This document shows positions 1 to 8,525 of a stretch of 64,000 nucleotides of DNA, piece after piece. Both the position numbers and the translations under genes were made by a program. Source of the stretch: JAYPUG01 sp038117265 (GTDB taxonomy: Bacteria > Pseudomonadota > Alphaproteobacteria > UBA6615). How positions within the stretch are numbered: position 1 is the stretch's first letter; each line of letters opens with the position of its first letter. The DNA lies in NCBI GenBank assembly GCA_038117265.1, contig JAYOFO010000002.1, forward strand, positions 1-64,000, read 5' to 3'. Under the pieces are notes generated by a model. The model worked only from the letters and a program-made list of their open reading frames with translations, searched no databases and was not told where the DNA came from.

Positions 1-193
1 CGGTCAGGAGCTGGTGGTCTGCCGTCACGATGCAGCACGAGAAGTCGCGCGCCATATTGAGGACGCCCGAACGGCCGGTGCGCAGCAGCGTGTTCGCCAT
101 TTTCTTGACGATTCCGTCGAGCCGGTTCGACAGCAGCGCCAGTTCGACGCCGTCGAACCGATCCTCCCCGCCGGCCGCCGTCTCCGCGGTCAT
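1..193 (-). CDS. Hydantoinase B/oxoprolinase family subunit, second copy (5' part only, runs off the window)
   Basis: Only the first 64 codons lie in the window; the gene continues beyond position 1. The translation starts MTAETAAGGEDRFDGVELAL and then closely follows the N-terminus of the HyuB-like gene just upstream, sharing the stretches LALLSNRLDGI and RTGRSGVLNMARDFSCCIV. It is therefore a paralogue, not a random ORF. Its ATG overlaps the TGA of the 190..1959 gene in the frame-shifting ATGA arrangement, which usually means translational coupling and one transcript. The family acts with an ATP-using HyuA-type subunit on cyclic amides or as an ATP-dependent carboxylase subunit. Substrate unknown. 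An extra ~14 residues at the N-terminus distinguish it from its neighbour. Confidence 0.8.
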   Translation of the reverse strand, partial: MTAETAAGGEDRFDGVELALLSNRLDGIVKKMANTLLRTGRSGVLNMARDFSCCIVTADHQLLT

Positions 194-1959
194 CGGGCGT
201 GCATTTCCGCCCGGCGCCTGCCGGTCGCGCCGGCATCGACATTGCCCGCCGCGTCGAGGACGACCCCGTAGACCGCGCGAGCCCGTTCGGCCGAGACATA
301 TCCCTCGGCCACGTCGCGCGCGACCATTTCGGGCAGCCGGTCGGTCGGCACGCCGTAGCCGCCACCGCCGCACGATTGCGAGCCGATCAGCTCGCCGGCG
401 ACAAGCGTGACGACGGCGCAGTTGGGCAATTCCTCGCGCTCGCCGTTGCGGGTGATCCGGAACTGGTCCGAGGTCGACCCGCCGAGGCCGCCGCGCACGC
501 CCTTCGGCCCGTTGATCCCGCCATCGCTGACATAGGCGACGTCGAGGTTGCCGATCCGCGGGCCGAACTCGGTATAGGCCGAGCGCGCGCCGCAGAACCG
601 GCCCGCCCCCTCGGTGTCGGGCGCGAAGGTCCGCGTCTTGACGTAGATCGGCTGGCGCAACTCGTCGAGCTCGATCGAATCCTGGTAGCAGAGCCCGCCA
701 TTGCCGACATGGCAGATCGACTGCCAGCAATCCGCATCGGGGGCACCCGCACCGCCGGTCAGCCCGAGGAACACCTGGTTGACGAACGGTGCCCCGCTGT
801 CGGGGTTCGTGCCAGAGACCACGCCGACCGCCGGCGGAATGATGGCGCCGCACTCGGCCAGGCCGAACCCGTCGGCAATCTCGGCGATGGCGGACTGGGT
901 GGGGTTCGAGACCCGGTCGGCGATGTTCGTGGTCGCCGCCGAGCAGGAGGTGGGGTGGCGCGGGATGCCGCACACCGAATTCTCCTTCAGCAGCACCTCG
1001 ATGCGCCGGAACGAGCCCGCATTCTTGGGCACGGAATGGTCGATCGAGTTGAACACCCCGACCATGGCGGCGGTGCGCGCGCACGCCTCCGACAGGTTGA
1101 GCCCGCAGGGCTGGGCGTCGGGGTTGTCGGTCAGGTCGACGGTCACCTTCCCTGCCGCGGGATCGATGGTGACCGTGCTGGTGATGGTGATGCCGTCCTC
1201 CGGCGTGCCGGGGATCGCATCGTGGGTCGACTGCCGGGTCGCGGTGCCGGCGGGCAGCTGCCGGATTGCGCCCACCATGCGCTCCTCGGAATAGTCGAAC
1301 CATTGATCGTTGAACGCCGCGAGCGTGTCCCAGCCGACCTCGCGGCCCAGCGCCAGGAGTTCGCGCTCGCCGATGCGTGCGGCTCCGATCATCGCCAGGT
1401 AGTCGCCCCACCACTGGTCGGGCACCCGAATGCGCAGCCGGCACATCCGCACGATGTCCCTGTTGTGCTCGTAATTCTCCTGCACCCGCACGGCCGGGAA
1501 GATCAGCGCGCCTTCCTCGTAAACGTCGCGCGCGGTCCCGTGATAGGTGGTGGGGATCGAGTTGCCGATATCGGCCTGGTGGGCCTTGGCGGCGACGGTG
1601 TAGCGGTGCACGCCATCGTCATCGATCACCGGCACCAGGATCGTGTGGTCGGCCGGGTGCGAACAGCCGTGATAGGGCGAGTTGTGGAGGAATGCGTCGC
1701 CGCGTTTCAGGTCGGGGTGATACGCGCGCATGGTGCGCGCCATCATGTCGGGCCCCGAGAGCACGTGGATCGGCAGGCTCTCGGCCACCGCCGCCAGCTC
1801 GTTGTCGCCGGTCAGGATGCAGCACGAGAAATCGCGCGCGATGTTGAGGACGCCCGAGCGCCCGGTGCGCATCAGCGTGTTGCCCATCTTGCGCGAGATG
1901 CCCTCGAGCCGGTTCGAGAGCAGTGCCAGCTGAACGCCATCGATCTTGATATCGGCCAT
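190..1959 (-). CDS. Hydantoinase B/oxoprolinase family protein (HyuB-like)
   Basis: 589 residues, the usual full length for the HyuB/oxoprolinase-B family. These proteins pair with a HyuA-type ATPase subunit to open hydantoins or 5-oxoproline, or, in related complexes, to carboxylate ketones. The N-terminus (VQLALLSNRLEGISRKMGNT) and the Gly-rich C-terminal stretches with GLGGSTSDQF and SCGGGGYG fit the family. An AAGGGGGAC Shine-Dalgarno precedes the ATG. It lies 32 bp downstream of hyuA and its stop overlaps the start of a second B-type gene (ATGA), so the three form one minus-strand operon. Substrate cannot be told from sequence; the upstream XRE-cupin regulator and alpha/beta hydrolase suggest an inducible amide or ester catabolic pathway. 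Confidence 0.9.
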   Translation of the reverse strand: MADIKIDGVQLALLSNRLEGISRKMGNTLMRTGRSGVLNIARDFSCCILTGDNELAAVAESLPIHVLSGPDMMARTMRAYHPDLKRGDAFLHNSPYHGCSHPADHTILVPVIDDDGVHRYTVAAKAHQADIGNSIPTTYHGTARDVYEEGALIFPAVRVQENYEHNRDIVRMCRLRIRVPDQWWGDYLAMIGAARIGERELLALGREVGWDTLAAFNDQWFDYSEERMVGAIRQLPAGTATRQSTHDAIPGTPEDGITITSTVTIDPAAGKVTVDLTDNPDAQPCGLNLSEACARTAAMVGVFNSIDHSVPKNAGSFRRIEVLLKENSVCGIPRHPTSCSAATTNIADRVSNPTQSAIAEIADGFGLAECGAIIPPAVGVVSGTNPDSGAPFVNQVFLGLTGGAGAPDADCWQSICHVGNGGLCYQDSIELDELRQPIYVKTRTFAPDTEGAGRFCGARSAYTEFGPRIGNLDVAYVSDGGINGPKGVRGGLGGSTSDQFRITRNGEREELPNCAVVTLVAGELIGSQSCGGGGYGVPTDRLPEMVARDVAEGYVSAERARAVYGVVLDAAGNVDAGATGRRRAEMHAR

Positions 1960-1991
1960 CGCCTTGTCCCCCTTTCCGTTCCGCGCGCCGG

Positions 1992-4064
1992 TCAGGCCTT
2001 GCCCGGATCGATCGAGACGCTGCCCGAAGCGCGGCGCTCGGCCGTCGCGCCCGGGTTCACGACGACCGTCGTGAAGGGCGATTCGATGATCGCCGGCCCG
2101 GCCAGGGTCTCGCCGACCTTCATCGCCTCGAACCGGCGCACGGTCGCCTCGACATGGCCCGTTTCCGGGAAATAGACGCGCCGCGTCCCGTCGACCGAGG
2201 TCTTCAGTTCGCGCGCGGCGAGCGACGCGCTCTCGCCCTCACGCAGCCGGCATTTGACCGAGGCGGTCCAGCCCACGACCTCGACGCCCGATTCCGGGTC
2301 GTTGATGGCGAAGATGTCCTCGTGGACCTTGTGGAAGTCCTCGACCAGCGCCGCGACGTCGGCGTCGGACGTGAACCGCGAATTTCGCAGCGGCACCTCG
2401 ATCTCCCAGACCTGCTCGGGATAGCGCGCCTCGGCGAAGAACTCGATCACCTGCTCGATCGAGCCCTGGCCCGGCCCGTCGATGAAGGCGTTGCAGCTGG
2501 CCTCGAGCGCATCGAGGATCCGGTTCACGCCGTCGGCGTCAAAATCGTGCGAGGACGCGAAGAAGGTCCTCGTGTATTGCGAATGCAGGTCCGACATCAT
2601 CGCCCCGGCCGCGCTCAGTGCCGCCCCGACCTCGGGGATGACCACCCGCTCCGAACCGAGCCGGCGCGCGATCGACGTTGAGTTGAGGCCGGCCGCGCCG
2701 CCGCCGCCGATCAGGATCGCCTCGCGCGGGTCGATGCCCTGGTTGACGGTGATGTCCATGATCGCCTGGACCATGTTCTCGGTCGCGATCTGGACGATCG
2801 CCGCGGCCCCCTCCTCGAGCGAAAGGTTCATGGGGCCCGCCACATCGCGTTCGATGGCCGCACGGGCGCCGGCCACGTCGAGCGCCATGGAGCCGCCGAG
2901 GAAGAATTCGGGGTCGAGATAGCCGAGCACCAGGCAGGCGTCGGTCACGGTCGGCTTATCGCCGCCCTGCCCGTAGCAGGCCGGCCCCGGCACCGCGCCC
3001 GCGCTCTGCGGCCCGACATGCAGCATGCCGCCATCGTCGACCCAGGCGATCGACCCGCCGCCCGCGCCGATCGACTTCACGTCGACCGACGGGAAACCGG
3101 TCATGTGTCCGCGATAGGGCTGGCCGATCCACGTCTCGCGCGTCCAGGGGATACGCCCGCGGCGCACCAGGCTGACGTCGTAGGTGGTCCCGCCGGTGTC
3201 GGCGATCACGGCCGTGTCCGAGCCCCCGTCCTCGCGCGCGAAGTAGCGGCCCGAAACAGGCGCCATCGACGGTCCGGAATTGATCAGGTGGATCGGCTGT
3301 TCGGCGACGTCGTCGGCGTCCATCATGCCGCCCTGCGAGGTGACGATCAGGACGCGCCCGCCGAATCCGGCATCGGCCAGCCGCCCGGTCAGATTGTGCA
3401 TGTAGGCGCTCATCAGCGGCTTCAGCGACGCGTCGATCGCGGCGGACGAGGCGCGCCGGTACTCGCGCAGCGACGGGTTGAGCACGTGCGACAGGGTGTA
3501 GGGCACGCCCGGCAGATGCTCGGCGATCAGCTCGCCCACCCGGTCCTCGTGCGCCGGGTTGATGATCGACCAGAGCAGGCAGACCGCGATGGCCTCGACG
3601 TCCTTCGCCTTCAGCTCCTGCAGGATGTCGACGACGCGACCCTCGTCGAGCGGGCGCATCTCCGACGCGTCGGCGAGGATGCGGCCGGGAATCTCATAGG
3701 ACAGCGCGCGCGGAATATAGGGCTGCGGATAGGGTACCGTGAAGTTGAAGGGCTCCATCCGGCCGCCCTCGCGGAACACCAGGATGTCGCGGTGCCCCTC
3801 GGTCGTCAGGAACGCCGTGCGCGCCGTGTTGCCGGTGACGATGGCGTTGATCGCATGGGTCGTGCCGTGGATGAACAATTCGCCGCGCGCCAGGAACGCC
3901 GCCAGCTCCTCGCCGAAGTCGGCTGCTGCCAGCGCCAGGCTGTCGAGCACTCCGCGGATCGGATCGTCGGGCGTGGTCGCGGCCTTGTACATGCGCAGGC
4001 CATCGTCGTCGTCCTCGACGATCAGGTCGGTGAACGTGCCACCCGTATCGACTGCAAAACGCAT
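1992..4064 (-). CDS. Hydantoinase A/oxoprolinase family protein (HyuA-like)
   Basis: 690 residues, full length for HyuA. The extreme N-terminus MRFAVDTGGTFTDLIVED is the first phosphate-binding motif of this ASKHA-fold ATPase. A second phosphate motif is visible at IADTGGTTYDVSLV (around residue 290), followed by SIGAGGGSIAWVD and, near residue 455, ILIGGGGAAGLNSTSIARRLG. It provides ATP-dependent activation for the B subunit encoded directly downstream. A GGGGGGA Shine-Dalgarno lies close to the ATG. It is separated by 140 bp from the alpha/beta hydrolase upstream in the same direction. It could be a hydantoinase, 5-oxoprolinase or acetone/acetophenone carboxylase-like ATPase subunit; sequence alone does not separate these. 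Confidence 0.92.
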   Translation of the reverse strand: MRFAVDTGGTFTDLIVEDDDDGLRMYKAATTPDDPIRGVLDSLALAAADFGEELAAFLARGELFIHGTTHAINAIVTGNTARTAFLTTEGHRDILVFREGGRMEPFNFTVPYPQPYIPRALSYEIPGRILADASEMRPLDEGRVVDILQELKAKDVEAIAVCLLWSIINPAHEDRVGELIAEHLPGVPYTLSHVLNPSLREYRRASSAAIDASLKPLMSAYMHNLTGRLADAGFGGRVLIVTSQGGMMDADDVAEQPIHLINSGPSMAPVSGRYFAREDGGSDTAVIADTGGTTYDVSLVRRGRIPWTRETWIGQPYRGHMTGFPSVDVKSIGAGGGSIAWVDDGGMLHVGPQSAGAVPGPACYGQGGDKPTVTDACLVLGYLDPEFFLGGSMALDVAGARAAIERDVAGPMNLSLEEGAAAIVQIATENMVQAIMDITVNQGIDPREAILIGGGGAAGLNSTSIARRLGSERVVIPEVGAALSAAGAMMSDLHSQYTRTFFASSHDFDADGVNRILDALEASCNAFIDGPGQGSIEQVIEFFAEARYPEQVWEIEVPLRNSRFTSDADVAALVEDFHKVHEDIFAINDPESGVEVVGWTASVKCRLREGESASLAARELKTSVDGTRRVYFPETGHVEATVRRFEAMKVGETLAGPAIIESPFTTVVVNPGATAERRASGSVSIDPGKA

Positions 4065-4204
4065 CTGTCCCCCCTGTCCGGCGCCGTTGTTCGAACCGGC
4101 GCTTCGGTCGTGCCGGCCACGACTGGAACATGGAGGGCGAGACTAGCAGCGCCGCGGCCGTCCACCAACGCCGACGAACGGCCCGCTCCCGGACCGTTCG
4201 CGGA

Positions 4205-4993
4205 TCAGTCGTTGAGGAAGCCCAGCACGCTCGAGACGAACGTGTCGCGGGCCTGGATCTGCGGGCAGTGACCGCAGTCGGGAATCTCCACCAGCTTCGC
4301 GCCGGGAATTCCCTGGTGCAGAGCGTAGGAGAGATCGGGTGGCGTCGTCGCATCGTCGAGACCGATCATCACCAGCGTCTCGTTGGTGATGGCGCCGATT
4401 TCGTCGGCCATCTCGACATTCGCCAGCGCGCGCGCGGTTGCGGCGAAGGCTGCGGGCACGCAGGTGGCAAGCGCGGCCTTTCGCTCGGCTATCACGTCGG
4501 GGTTCGCCGCGATAAACGGCTCGGGGAACATCCGCAGCATCGCCGCATCGAGCACCGATTCCATTCCCTCTGCCTCGACCTTGTCGGCGAGAATCCGCAA
4601 GGGCTTCTTCGCCGCTTCCGGAAAGCCCGGGCCGGTGTCGGCGAGGATCAGCTTGCCCAGCCGGTTGCCGTGATGGATAGCGAGCGCCACGGACATGAAC
4701 CCGCCGGCGCCGTTGCCGAGCACAGCGGTGTCTTCCGGCAGGTCCGCCGCGTCAATGATGCCGGCGATCCGGTCCGCATAGTCGCGCACGCTGGGTGCCG
4801 GATCGGCCAGCGGCAGCGTCGCACCGTAACCGGGCAGGTTGGGAATCGTCAGGCGGTGCCGCGCGGCGAGATCGGGAAGCACGCGGTCGAACACGCTGCG
4901 CTCCGCAAGCAAGGTGTGCAGCAACAGAAGGTCGGGGCCCTCGCCCAACTGAATGACGTCTGTATCGGGTATGTCGAGCTGGCGCACGTCCAT
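4205..4993 (-). CDS. Alpha/beta hydrolase
   Basis: 262 residues from the ATG preceded by GTGAGGAATCG; a longer frame extends upstream into the regulator gene but has no better start. The product begins MDVRQLDIPDTDVIQLGEG. It carries an LLLLHTLL strand followed by a nucleophile-elbow region reading VLGNGAGGF near residue 97, where Asn replaces the usual Ser of GxSxG. A DCGHCPQIQ motif near the end supplies the usual catalytic His. A loss or shift of the nucleophile is therefore possible. It sits 40 bp after the XRE-cupin gene and upstream of hyuAB on the same strand, so it probably belongs to that operon. Substrate unknown. Confidence 0.85.
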   Translation of the reverse strand: MDVRQLDIPDTDVIQLGEGPDLLLLHTLLAERSVFDRVLPDLAARHRLTIPNLPGYGATLPLADPAPSVRDYADRIAGIIDAADLPEDTAVLGNGAGGFMSVALAIHHGNRLGKLILADTGPGFPEAAKKPLRILADKVEAEGMESVLDAAMLRMFPEPFIAANPDVIAERKAALATCVPAAFAATARALANVEMADEIGAITNETLVMIGLDDATTPPDLSYALHQGIPGAKLVEIPDCGHCPQIQARDTFVSSVLGFLND

Positions 4994-5033
4994 CGATTCC
5001 TCACAAATTCTTTTATATTTGAATAGGTTATGG

Positions 5034-5693
5034 TCAGTTCTTGCGGTGCTGACGCAGGATTTCCTCGGCCATTGCGGCCCCATCCGCCTCGCCGGCCGCG
5101 TGCGGCCCCAGCCAGATCATCAGGATGTCGGCGTCGCGGCCGTCCAGGGCGACGAGGGTGTGGGCCATCGTGCTGTCGAGATAGGCGCTGTCCCCCTCGT
5201 CGAGTCGCACCGGATTGTAGTGTTCGGTGTGTATCTCGATGGCGCCGCTCAACACATAGAAGAACTCCTCGCCGGAGTGGCTGATCATACCGTCGAGTCG
5301 GCTCGGGTCGTCCGCCTTCACCCGTTCGATCAGCGGCGTCATTCGCTTGCGCCGCAAATCGGCACACAGCGCATACATGTCGTATTTCGGGGTCGAGCTG
5401 AACTCGATGTCCGCCTTGCGGCTGACGGTCATGCGCGCCGAAACGCTGCCGCCGTCATCTTCGAGCGAAACCAGGTCACCGATGGAGATGCCCAACCCCT
5501 CGGCGAGCCGCATCAGGTTCGCAAACGTCGGCGAAACCTGGTCGTTCTCGATCTTCGAAAGCGCCGAGATCGAAAGCCCCGTCGCCTCGGCGACCTCTGC
5601 AAGGGTGCGCCCCTGCGCCTTCCGCAGGGCCCGAACCTTCGGCCCCAGGGTGCGCCGGGCGACCTTTACTGCGTCGGTCCGGATGTCGTCCAT
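5034..5693 (-). CDS. XRE-family transcriptional regulator with C-terminal cupin domain
   Basis: 219 residues. The N-terminal half (about 12-70) is a lambda-repressor-like helix-turn-helix: VRALRKAQGRTLAEVAEATG, then LSISALSKIENDQVSPTFAN. The C-terminal half is a small-molecule cupin barrel (GEEFFYVLSGAIEIHTEH, then LDEGDSAYLDSTMAHTLVAL). Proteins of this build commonly control adjacent catabolic and transport genes in response to a ligand bound in the cupin. It is divergent from the CUT1-type ABC operon starting at 5964 and co-directional with the hyu genes, so it is well placed to regulate both. Candidate operators lie in the 270-bp gap upstream (5842-5871). Confidence 0.93.
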   Translation of the reverse strand: MDDIRTDAVKVARRTLGPKVRALRKAQGRTLAEVAEATGLSISALSKIENDQVSPTFANLMRLAEGLGISIGDLVSLEDDGGSVSARMTVSRKADIEFSSTPKYDMYALCADLRRKRMTPLIERVKADDPSRLDGMISHSGEEFFYVLSGAIEIHTEHYNPVRLDEGDSAYLDSTMAHTLVALDGRDADILMIWLGPHAAGEADGAAMAEEILRQHRKN

Positions 5694-5841
5694 GATCTGC
5701 CGTTTCCACTCGCGTCCGCACCATCAAAGGCGGACCTACCTACATGGCGTTCGCGATTCTCCGAACACGCCCGTCGCGGGCAATTCCGTCGCGCGGCCGA
5801 CCCGCTGGCATTATGGCATCGCCAAGGCGTTCGCACTTTAA

Positions 5842-5871
5842 GAAAACTTTTCCGATAGTACAAAACTGTTG
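5842..5871. promoter_or_regulatory. Candidate operator: two related palindromic boxes in the divergent promoter
   Basis: The AT-rich centre of the 270-bp gap between the XRE-cupin gene and the ABC operon holds GAAAACTTTTC (5842-5852), a perfect 5+1+5 palindrome, and the similar box CAAAACTGTTG (5861-5871), 19 bp away centre to centre, about two helical turns. No convincing -35/-10 pair is seen. The spacing and position suit a dimeric HTH regulator such as the adjacent XRE-cupin protein; this is inferred. Confidence 0.45.
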
Positions 5872-5963
5872 TAACGTGACGTCTAGGTCGTCGCGTTTCA
5901 GCGGCAATCGAAAACTTGCCTGGGTGCACCCATCGTTAAGGCAGGAACTGGGAGGAACTTCAA

Positions 5964-7427
5964 ATGAAAACGATTAAATGGTCGGAACTCTCGCGCCGCG
6001 AGATTCTGAAGGCCGGTACGACGGCAGCCGCGCTCGGTGCGTCGGCTTCGTTCGTGTCCGGTCAGGCGTTCGCCGGAGCGGAAGAAGACCGCATTGTCGC
6101 GTCCGCCAAGAAGGCCGTGCCGAATGGCGCGGAACTCACCGGCATCATGTGGTCGAACTACCAGACCGCGACCCAGCCTATCGTCAAGGAATTCGGCGAT
6201 CTGACGGGTATCACGCTGCCGAAGATCCAGGACATCTCGACCTTCGAGATTCCGCAGCGTGCGATGGCGGAAGCCCTGTCGAAGTCTCCGGAGTTCGACT
6301 TCTTCCACGTCGATACGAACATGATCCCGTCGCTGGCCTCGGCCGGCCTGCTCGAGCCCCTCGACGACTATTTCGCGGCCGCGGGCTTCAGCATCAACGC
6401 GGTCGGCGACTTCGGCAAGTTCCTGACCTACAAGGGCAAGACGTACGGCGTCACCACCGACGGCAACGTCCACACCCAGTTCGTCCGGGCCGACCTGTTC
6501 GATAATCCGGATGAGCGCAAGGCCTTCGCCGACAAGAATGGCAAGGAAATGGCGTGGCCGAAGACGTGGGAAGACGAGCTCGAGCTCTACAAGCATTTCC
6601 ACCGTCCGGATGACGGCATCTGGTCGTCGGGCAACCTGCGTGACCGCGGTTCGTCGATCGCGTGGTGGTACATGTACCTTTATAGCGCCGGCGGATTCCC
6701 GTTCACGGACGACATGGACCCGAACATCGACAACGATGCGGGCGAATACGCCGTTCAGACCTACCTGAACCTGAAGGAGGTCTCGCATCCGGAAGCGCCG
6801 GGTTGGGGCACGCCGCAGATGATCCCGCGGATCGTTGCCGGCAACACCTTCGGCCAGCAGTACTGGGACGGCATCATCGCCCTCGCCGAAAATCCGGCCA
6901 AGTCGAAGACGGCCGGCAAGTGGCACTACGGCCCGGTCCCGGGTTCGATGCACAGCGGCAAGCACTTGATCCGCTCGGTCTCGACCCCGAACGTCGGCAT
7001 CCTCGTGAACCGTCACAGCCCGCGCAAGGCCGCGATGGCGCATCTCGCCATGTATCTCGGTACTGCGGCGAACAGCGCGCTGATCGTCGGGGACCCGGTC
7101 AACACGTTCCACGATCCGTGGCACGTCGACCACTTCAAGCCCGGCTCGCTGCCCGAGAAGACTTATACGGCGGCAGGCATGAAGGCGATCGAGAAGAACC
7201 TCGAGGTGGTGACTCCGCCGATCTTCCTGACCGGCCTGCTCGAGTTCGAGACCGAACTCAAGCGGAACATCTCGGAGGCGTATGCTGGCAACAAGACCGC
7301 CAAGCAGGTCAACAAGGACACGACCGATGCGTGGGCGCGTGCGATCCGCCGCATTGGCAAGCGCCGCCTGAAGGAAGAGTTGGCGACCTACAAGTCGCTC
7401 TTCCCGAGCCGCGACGTCCCGTCCTAA
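5964..7427 (+). CDS. ABC transporter substrate-binding protein, Tat-exported (CUT1 type)
   Basis: 487 residues. The N-terminus has a twin-arginine signal: SRREILKAG at residues 10-18, an Ala-rich hydrophobic stretch, and a likely cleavage after AFA near residue 37. The remainder reads as an extracellular solute-binding protein of the sugar/polyol-oligomer type, ligand unknown. An AACTGGGAGGAAC Shine-Dalgarno precedes the ATG. It is the first gene of a four-gene importer and is divergent from an XRE-cupin regulator. A strong stem-loop (7457-7485) follows it, as is common where the binding protein must be made in excess over the membrane components. Tat export implies folding in the cytoplasm, perhaps with a cofactor or fast folding. 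Confidence 0.9.
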   Translation: MKTIKWSELSRREILKAGTTAAALGASASFVSGQAFAGAEEDRIVASAKKAVPNGAELTGIMWSNYQTATQPIVKEFGDLTGITLPKIQDISTFEIPQRAMAEALSKSPEFDFFHVDTNMIPSLASAGLLEPLDDYFAAAGFSINAVGDFGKFLTYKGKTYGVTTDGNVHTQFVRADLFDNPDERKAFADKNGKEMAWPKTWEDELELYKHFHRPDDGIWSSGNLRDRGSSIAWWYMYLYSAGGFPFTDDMDPNIDNDAGEYAVQTYLNLKEVSHPEAPGWGTPQMIPRIVAGNTFGQQYWDGIIALAENPAKSKTAGKWHYGPVPGSMHSGKHLIRSVSTPNVGILVNRHSPRKAAMAHLAMYLGTAANSALIVGDPVNTFHDPWHVDHFKPGSLPEKTYTAAGMKAIEKNLEVVTPPIFLTGLLEFETELKRNISEAYAGNKTAKQVNKDTTDAWARAIRRIGKRRLKEELATYKSLFPSRDVPS

Positions 7428-7456
7428 GTCGGTACGTTACCTTCCCTCGTGAAGCA

Positions 7457-7485
7457 GCCCCGGGGCGCCTCGTGCGCCCCGGGGC
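7457..7485 (+). terminator. Intercistronic stem-loop after the binding-protein gene
   Basis: Perfect 12-bp arms, GCCCCGGGGCGC and GCGCCCCGGGGC, with a five-base loop, 30 bp after the stop of the binding protein and 20 bp before the first permease. No T-tract follows. It probably acts as a 3' mRNA stabiliser or partial terminator that sets a high binding-protein to permease ratio. Confidence 0.7.
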
Positions 7486-7504
7486 AACCGAGGTCTTATG
7501 AATC

Positions 7505-8515
7505 ATGACTGCTGAAGCCACCCTGAACGGAAGCCCCGCAAAAGGCGGCGGCGCGAGCAGACGCGAAGCCACGCGCACGCAGGGCATCAAGAGGTTCAAA
7601 TGGACCGTCTTGACCCCCTTGCTGATTATGATGGCCTTCATCCTGCTACCTGCGTTTTTTCTGCAGGGATATTTCTCGTTCTTCGCCTTCTCGATCTTCG
7701 ACGCCGGCGACAATCCGGGATTCTCCTCCTATTTCGAAGCCTCCACCTGGGTCGGCATCGATCTTTGGAAGGACGCCCTCAACGACGAAAAGTTCGGCTT
7801 TGCGATCATTCGCTCGCTGCTGTTCTCGGCCGGTGTCACGGTGGGATGCTTTATCCTGGGCTTCGCACTGGCCCTGCTGATGTACAGGCCGTTCCGGCTC
7901 CAGGGCTTCTATTACATCTTCTTTATCCTTCCGATGCTGACCGTGCCGATCGTCATCGCCTACACCGGCGAGATGATCCTGTATCAGAACGGCCCGCTGA
8001 ACGACATCATCGGCATCTTCACCGGCACCACCAACGAGTCGTCGTTCCTGTACAACCAGGAAGTCGCGCTCACGACCATCGGCTTCATGGAGATATGGAA
8101 CTGGACCCCGTTCAGCTTCATCATCATGATGGCCGGACTTGCGTCGCTGCCGAAGGAACCGATCGAGGCGGCGCAGATTCTCGGCGCCAATCGTTTCCGT
8201 ATCTTCTGGGAGGTTCAGGTCCCCCTGCTCCGCCCGGTGATCCTGCTGGCGCTGATCCTGCGTTTCCTCGAATCCATGGGCGAGTTCCCCAAGACCTGGG
8301 GCCTGCTTCAGGGTGGTCCGGGCTCGGCAACGGAGACCGTTCCGATCTACATCTTCCTCAATGCGTGGCAGTTCTTCGACATCTCCTACGGTGCCGTTCT
8401 GTCCTACCTCGTGCTGTTCATGATGATCTTCATCGTGATGAGCGCGATCTGGCTGCTCCGGCGCGAAAAGAAGAGTCTCGACGCGATGTACGAAGCACGT
8501 CCGCAGGAAGGTTAG
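7505..8515 (+). CDS. ABC transporter permease (MalF-like)
   Basis: 336 residues with about six membrane segments after a charged N-terminal tail of ~35 residues. The cytoplasmic coupling loop carries the EAA motif EAAQILGANRFRIFWEVQVP near residues 223-242, which docks on the ATPase. It is the first of two heterologous permeases and is 10 bp ahead of its partner (8526). It resembles the MalF/UgpA group of CUT1 importers. Substrate is unknown, but nearby hydrolases point to a small ester, amide or glycoside-like compound. Confidence 0.93.
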   Translation: MTAEATLNGSPAKGGGASRREATRTQGIKRFKWTVLTPLLIMMAFILLPAFFLQGYFSFFAFSIFDAGDNPGFSSYFEASTWVGIDLWKDALNDEKFGFAIIRSLLFSAGVTVGCFILGFALALLMYRPFRLQGFYYIFFILPMLTVPIVIAYTGEMILYQNGPLNDIIGIFTGTTNESSFLYNQEVALTTIGFMEIWNWTPFSFIIMMAGLASLPKEPIEAAQILGANRFRIFWEVQVPLLRPVILLALILRFLESMGEFPKTWGLLQGGPGSATETVPIYIFLNAWQFFDISYGAVLSYLVLFMMIFIVMSAIWLLRREKKSLDAMYEARPQEG

Positions 8516-8525
8516 GGAGAGCGCC

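Noticed and set aside
199..2175. 658-codon open frame on the plus strand opposite the hyuB gene
   Set aside because: It is antisense to a clear HyuB protein; its composition (Arg/Gly/Ala/Asp-rich) is that of a GC-rich shadow frame and it shows no domain.
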